Source: Streptomyces sp. B21-105
GTDB taxonomy: Bacteria > Actinomycetota > Actinomycetes > Streptomycetales > Streptomycetaceae
NCBI RefSeq assembly: GCF_036898465.1
Contig: NZ_JARUMJ010000001.1
Coordinates: 2,046,001 to 2,110,000, forward strand
Direction: 5' to 3'
Length of the DNA stretch: 64,000 nucleotides
Shown: piece by piece, positions 60,674-64,000 of the stretch
Layout of the letters: each line of letters begins with the position of its first letter
How positions within the stretch are numbered: position 1 is the first letter of the stretch
Position numbers and translations under genes: made by a program
Notes under the pieces: generated by a model
The model's input: only the letters and a program-made list of their open reading frames with translations
The model's database searches: none
Told to the model about the DNA's origin: nothing

Positions 60674-62289
60674 GTGGGGTCCCCTTCATCGTCGGCCTCG
60701 GTCTTGGCCTTGTCTTCGAGCAGGTGCAGGTACGCGGTGGGGTTGCGGGTGAAGTCGGTGGGGTGGACGCCGGGCGGAGCCGCCTTCTTCAGGCCCTCCC
60801 AGAAGGCCTCGAAGGCCAGTCCGGGCTCGCGCTTCGGCTCGGGATCGGGCTCCGGCTCGGGCCGCGCGAACAGGTCGGGCTTGCCCTCGCGGGCGGCCTC
60901 CTGGGCGGCGTACGCCTCGGCGTAGCGCTGGGTGATCGGGATGGTGGTCTTGCTGCGGCGCTGGGGCAGGCCCTGGTCGGTCCACTCGGTGACCTCGGGC
61001 ACGTCGTCGGTCAGGGAGACTCCGGCAGGAATACGCGCGTTGGTGGGGCGGCGCTTCTTGGGCGGGCGCTTGGGGCCCTCGCCGATCGTGCTCAGGTCGA
61101 TCTGCGGTACGGCGGTGGCGCCGATGCCGTGCGCGAAGCCGGGGGCCGGGTCGGAGGTCTGCATCTCGCTCGGCACGATGAGGACGGCCCGGACGCCGCC
61201 GTAGGCCGACGTGCGCAACGAGACCTGGAGGTTGAAGGAGGTGCACAGACGGCCGACGACCGCGAGGCCCAGCCGAGGGGTGCCGCCGACGTCCTGGATG
61301 TCGACGCCTGCCTTGGCCTGCTCCAGCATGCGTTCGGCCTTGGCGCGGGCCTCCTCGCTGAGGCTGACGCCGGCGTCCTCGATCTCGATGGCGATGCCGG
61401 TCTGCACCTCGACGGCGTTGACGTGCACCTTGCTGTTCGGCGGCGAGTAGCGGGTGGCGTTGTCGAGGAGCTCGGCGAGCGCGTGGATGAGCGGTTCGAC
61501 GGACAGCCCGCGGATGTTGACCTTGGCGATGGAGTCCAGCTGGATGCGCCGGTACTCGAGGATGCGGGACATGGCGCCGCGCAGCACGCTGTACAGCGGG
61601 ACGGGCTGGGGCCAGTTGCGGCCGGGCCGGCCGCCGCCGAGCACGCCGATGGAGTCGGCGAGGCGGCCGATCAGCGAGGTGCCGTGGTCGATGCGCAGCA
61701 GGTCGTCGAAGACCTCGGGGTTGCGGCCGTGGTCCTCCTCCATCTCCCGCAGTTCCGCGGACTGCTGGTGGACGATGGCCTGCACCCGGCGGGCGACGCT
61801 GACGAAGGAGCGCTGGGCGGAGTCGCGCAGGGACTCCTCGTGGTCGACGATGTCGAGGATCCTGCGGACCACGGCGCGCTGCGCGTCGTCGAGTTCGCGG
61901 AAGGAAGGATCACTCTCGCTGAGGTCGCGCATCACCTCCCTGGGGGAATTTCCGGCGCGCAGCCACGAAACGGCGCTCGGCACGTGTTCGTGGGCGAGGC
62001 GGCGGTTCTCCTCCGCGTGGTCGGCGACGCGTCGTTCCAGGTATGCGAGGCGCTGGTCCCGCTCCGCGCGCAGTTCCCGCAGTTGCCGACCGCGACGGGC
62101 CGACTCGGCTCCCGCCGCGATCACCAGAAGGGTGGCGACGGCTCCGCAGACGCCGACGGCGACCCGCGCCTGCGCCGCCACCAGGGCGACGGCGGCTCCG
62201 GTCGCCGCGGCCATCAGTATCGCGGGCAGCAACAACACGCGTGCAAGGGGAAGTTCTCGGCGACCGGGTGGGGACTGAACACTCACCAT
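60670..62289 (-). CDS. cvnA: Conservon sensor histidine kinase-like protein (CvnA)
   Basis: 539 residues. Two membrane helices near the start (VLLLPAILMAAATGAAVALV, VAVGVCGAVATLLVIAAGAE), a coiled coil, then an HATPase domain (ALAELLDNATRYSPPNSKVH, TPRLGLAVVGRLCTSFNLQV) and a Pro/Arg C-tail. The usual phosphoacceptor HisKA is absent, as in other Cvn kinases. By position it corresponds to cvn9/rarA of S. coelicolor, linked to aerial growth control. First gene of the conservon. Confidence 0.93.
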   Translation of the reverse strand: MVSVQSPPGRRELPLARVLLLPAILMAAATGAAVALVAAQARVAVGVCGAVATLLVIAAGAESARRGRQLRELRAERDQRLAYLERRVADHAEENRRLAHEHVPSAVSWLRAGNSPREVMRDLSESDPSFRELDDAQRAVVRRILDIVDHEESLRDSAQRSFVSVARRVQAIVHQQSAELREMEEDHGRNPEVFDDLLRIDHGTSLIGRLADSIGVLGGGRPGRNWPQPVPLYSVLRGAMSRILEYRRIQLDSIAKVNIRGLSVEPLIHALAELLDNATRYSPPNSKVHVNAVEVQTGIAIEIEDAGVSLSEEARAKAERMLEQAKAGVDIQDVGGTPRLGLAVVGRLCTSFNLQVSLRTSAYGGVRAVLIVPSEMQTSDPAPGFAHGIGATAVPQIDLSTIGEGPKRPPKKRRPTNARIPAGVSLTDDVPEVTEWTDQGLPQRRSKTTIPITQRYAEAYAAQEAAREGKPDLFARPEPEPDPEPKREPGLAFEAFWEGLKKAAPPGVHPTDFTRNPTAYLHLLEDKAKTEADDEGDPT

Positions 62290-62650
62290 GTGGGCACCCT
62301 CTGTAGGGATCTGTCGGCATCTTCGGGATATGTGGGAACAAGCGCACGAATTCGCCTCAACTCGGTGCGCCGCGGGCGAGCTTAGTCCGACCGGATCATC
62401 GCCGTGTCATATTCGGCAACCGTCTGAAACCGTTCCCGTACGTGGAGTAACCTCAACCCATTTGAACGCCATGCAATCACGCGAACACAGGGTGTAGCGA
62501 CGCAAGGGCGTGCGAAACAGTTCACCGGGACGGATGGCAGCACCGCCCTTCGAGCGGCACCGCGCGAGGCTCGCCGCCACGAGGTCAGCCGGGCGCCGTC
62601 GGGTCAGCGGCCACGGCCCGCGCCGGTGACCCACGGGTCTCGTCGATCAG

Positions 62651-62740
62651 CACGGCCTGCGCCACGGCCTACGCCACGGCCTACGCACGGCCTGCGCCGG
62701 GGCCTACGCACGGCCTGCGCCGGGGCCCAGGCACGGCCGA
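62651..62740. repeat. Short degenerate tandem repeat, ACGGCCTGCGCC family
   Basis: Units ACGGCCTGCGCC and ACGGCCTACGC (11-12 bp), then 23-bp units (with CGGGGCCTACGC) follow in tandem between the TetR stop and the cvnA leader. The rest of the non-coding gap 62290-62762 shows no ORF or terminator I would support. Confidence 0.7.
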
Positions 62741-62762
62741 CGCCAGCCGGGCACGACTTCCC

Positions 62763-63389
62763 TCAGTCGCGCACGATACGCAGGGCGGCGTCCGCGGTGG
62801 CGCGGGCGAACCGCGGGGCGGAGCCCGCCGGACCCGACCGGCGGACGAGGATGACGCCCTCGATGAGCCCGAAGACCAGGTCGGTGCGCACAGCGAGCTC
62901 GTCCGCGTCGAGCGCGTCGCCCGCCTTGGTCGCGGCGATCAGCCGGCGGTAGGCGTCCTTGAGTTCGGCGCGCACGGCGTGGAAGCCGGCGAACCGCTCG
63001 GCGCGCACCTCAGGAAGCAGATAGAGGCCGCCGAGATTGTGGGGGCCGCCGCACAGCAGCTCCACGTCGGTGCGGCACAGCTCCCACAGCCGTTCCTCGG
63101 CCGGCCGCGCGGCGTCGGCGAGCAGCTCACGGGCGCGGGTCAGCGACGGTGCGACCGTCGACTCCAGCAGGTCCGCGAGCAGCTCCTCCTTGCCGGAGAC
63201 GTAGTGGTACATGGTGGCCTGGCGCATGCCCGCCCGTTCGGCGACGGCCCGGGTCGTGGTGGCGGCGTAGCCGCGCGTGGTGAACAACTCCGCGGCCGCC
63301 ACGAGCAGTTCGGCGCGCGGCGCGAGCCCGCTGTCCGGGCGTTGCGCGGCCCGCGGCCGGCCCACTCGACGCCCGCTGTCCGTCCCCAT
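62763..63389 (-). CDS. TetR family transcriptional regulator
   Basis: 208 residues. HTH: LLVAAAELFTTRGYAATTTR, AVAERAGMRQATMYHYVSGK. Ligand-binding helices: LLEVRAERFAGFHAVRAELK region and VFGLIEGVILVRRSGPAGS. It is divergent from the urea-amidolyase-associated gene with a perfect 22-bp palindrome between them. The same palindrome lies upstream of the APC permease, so both may be its targets. ATG 63389. Confidence 0.9.
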   Translation of the reverse strand: MGTDSGRRVGRPRAAQRPDSGLAPRAELLVAAAELFTTRGYAATTTRAVAERAGMRQATMYHYVSGKEELLADLLESTVAPSLTRARELLADAARPAEERLWELCRTDVELLCGGPHNLGGLYLLPEVRAERFAGFHAVRAELKDAYRRLIAATKAGDALDADELAVRTDLVFGLIEGVILVRRSGPAGSAPRFARATADAALRIVRD

Positions 63390-63502
63390 GCGTTCGATCC
63401 TCGCACACGCCCCCGTCCGGCGATCTTCGCCCGGGCCCCCGGTGAGAAGTCGGTAACCGGCCCGCAACCGGAGGGCAACGACGGCGACCCGCCCCGGACC
63501 TA

Positions 63503-63524
63503 ATTTCTGTCGGGCGACAGAAAT
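63503..63524. promoter_or_regulatory. TetR operator (perfect palindrome)
   Basis: ATTTCTGTCG-GG-CGACAGAAAT, 10-bp arms around a 2-bp centre, lies 39 bases before the urea-associated gene and 114 bases from the TetR start. It shares its core with 39381-39404. Confidence 0.75.
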
Positions 63525-63563
63525 CAGCGCGACAGCGCCGGAACCGAGCTGCGGAGGTCCGCC

Positions 63564-64000
63564 ATGGCGGCGACAGCGACCACATACGGAGCACGCGCCC
63601 ACGCCCGGGCCCAGGAGGGCGCACACGCCGAGGCCATGCCGGTCGTCCCGGCCCGGGACTGGCCGGCCCCGCCCTGCGAGGCGGGACTCCTGGTCTGGGC
63701 GGAGACGGTCGCGGGCGGCAACTACACCCACCGCGTCCTGGCCCGGGGAACCGAACTGCGCCTGACCGACCTGCACGGCGACGCCTGCGCCCACCTCCTC
63801 CTGTTCGCCGCCGACCGGCCCTGGGAGCGGCTGAACGTCGCCGACACGGTCAAGGTGCAGTGGAACGCCTACCTCGGCGAGGGCGTCCTGCTCCTGTCCG
63901 ACCAGGGCCGCGTCCTCGCCTCGGTCGTCGCCGACACCGCCGGCCGGCACGACGCCCTGTGCGGCACCTCCACGCTCGTGCGCAACACCGAGCGCTACGG
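63564..64000 (+). CDS. Urea amidolyase-associated protein UAAP1 (DUF1989), partial at window edge
   Basis: 145 residues visible and still open. DUF1989 motifs: LVWAETVAGGNYTHRVLARG, LRLTDLHGDACAHLLLFAAD, VKVQWNAYLGEGVLLLSDQG. These proteins accompany urea carboxylase and allophanate hydrolase. GGAGG lies six bases before ATG 63564. The missing partners presumably follow beyond the window. Confidence 0.88.
   Translation, partial: MAATATTYGARAHARAQEGAHAEAMPVVPARDWPAPPCEAGLLVWAETVAGGNYTHRVLARGTELRLTDLHGDACAHLLLFAADRPWERLNVADTVKVQWNAYLGEGVLLLSDQGRVLASVVADTAGRHDALCGTSTLVRNTERY

Overview
This is Streptomyces chromosomal DNA. GC is very high, third codon positions are almost always G or C, GTG starts are common, stop-start overlaps (ATGA, GTGA) are frequent, and it carries typical Streptomyces families: a conservon, CYP157, a mycosin and a DmdR-type iron box. 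From memory, the order argC ... pheT-pheS ... rplT-rpmI-infC ... glnA4 ... cvn9/rar follows the S. coelicolor SCO1580-SCO1630 core. I could not check this by alignment.

Core, 1-38.4 kb. The window opens with argC (cut at the window edge, ARG-box-like operator upstream) and a secreted GH51-type arabinofuranosidase. Then come a histidine-phosphatase homologue lacking both catalytic histidines, a GNAT, and a MocR/EamA pair whose start codons overlap. Next are a hydroxyacyl-CoA dehydrogenase, a NUDIX hydrolase, a TPR-HTH regulator and pheST, followed by a histidine kinase, a TrmH methyltransferase and the rplT-rpmI-infC operon with a leader terminator. A mycosin and a repeat-rich membrane protein form a coupled pair. 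The GlnA4-type gene, an aldehyde dehydrogenase and an SDR form another coupled operon, flanked by a FadR/GntR regulator and a class I amidotransferase, which looks like ethanolamine/polyamine-type catabolism. A LysR regulator, a metal/cobalamin receptor with an XRE-cupin regulator, a flap-type exonuclease and an iron-regulated siderophore-interacting protein close this part.

Integrated element, about 40.87-55.78 kb. A 14.9-kb element is inserted in the 3' end of an APC-family permease gene, not in a tRNA. A 25-bp direct repeat bounds it (7-bp inverted arms around a 5-bp spacer). The displaced original 3' end of the permease lies just past the right boundary, and the element supplies a look-alike replacement C-terminus. 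One leftward operon carries xis-like, hypothetical, primase-polymerase, Rep ATPase, zinc protein, HNH nuclease, P27 small terminase, two small ORFs, HK97-type major capsid protein and tyrosine integrase. A second leftward operon carries an HTH gene, several very small ORFs, Spd-like membrane proteins and an FtsK/TraSA-type translocase. XRE and GntR regulators point right. The element therefore joins an actinomycete conjugative element (AICE, RepPP type) to part of a phage head/packaging module with no portal, large terminase or protease. An 11-copy 9-bp iteron cluster sits inside the 3' part of the Rep gene.

Right flank, 55.9-64 kb. A GNAT, an RluA-family pseudouridine synthase and a conservon (sensor kinase, roadblock, DUF742, GTPase, CYP157-type P450) are followed by a TetR regulator divergent from a urea-amidolyase-associated gene cut by the window end. 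A palindrome between the TetR gene and that gene also occurs upstream of the interrupted permease, so the element sits in what looks like a member of the TetR/urea regulon.
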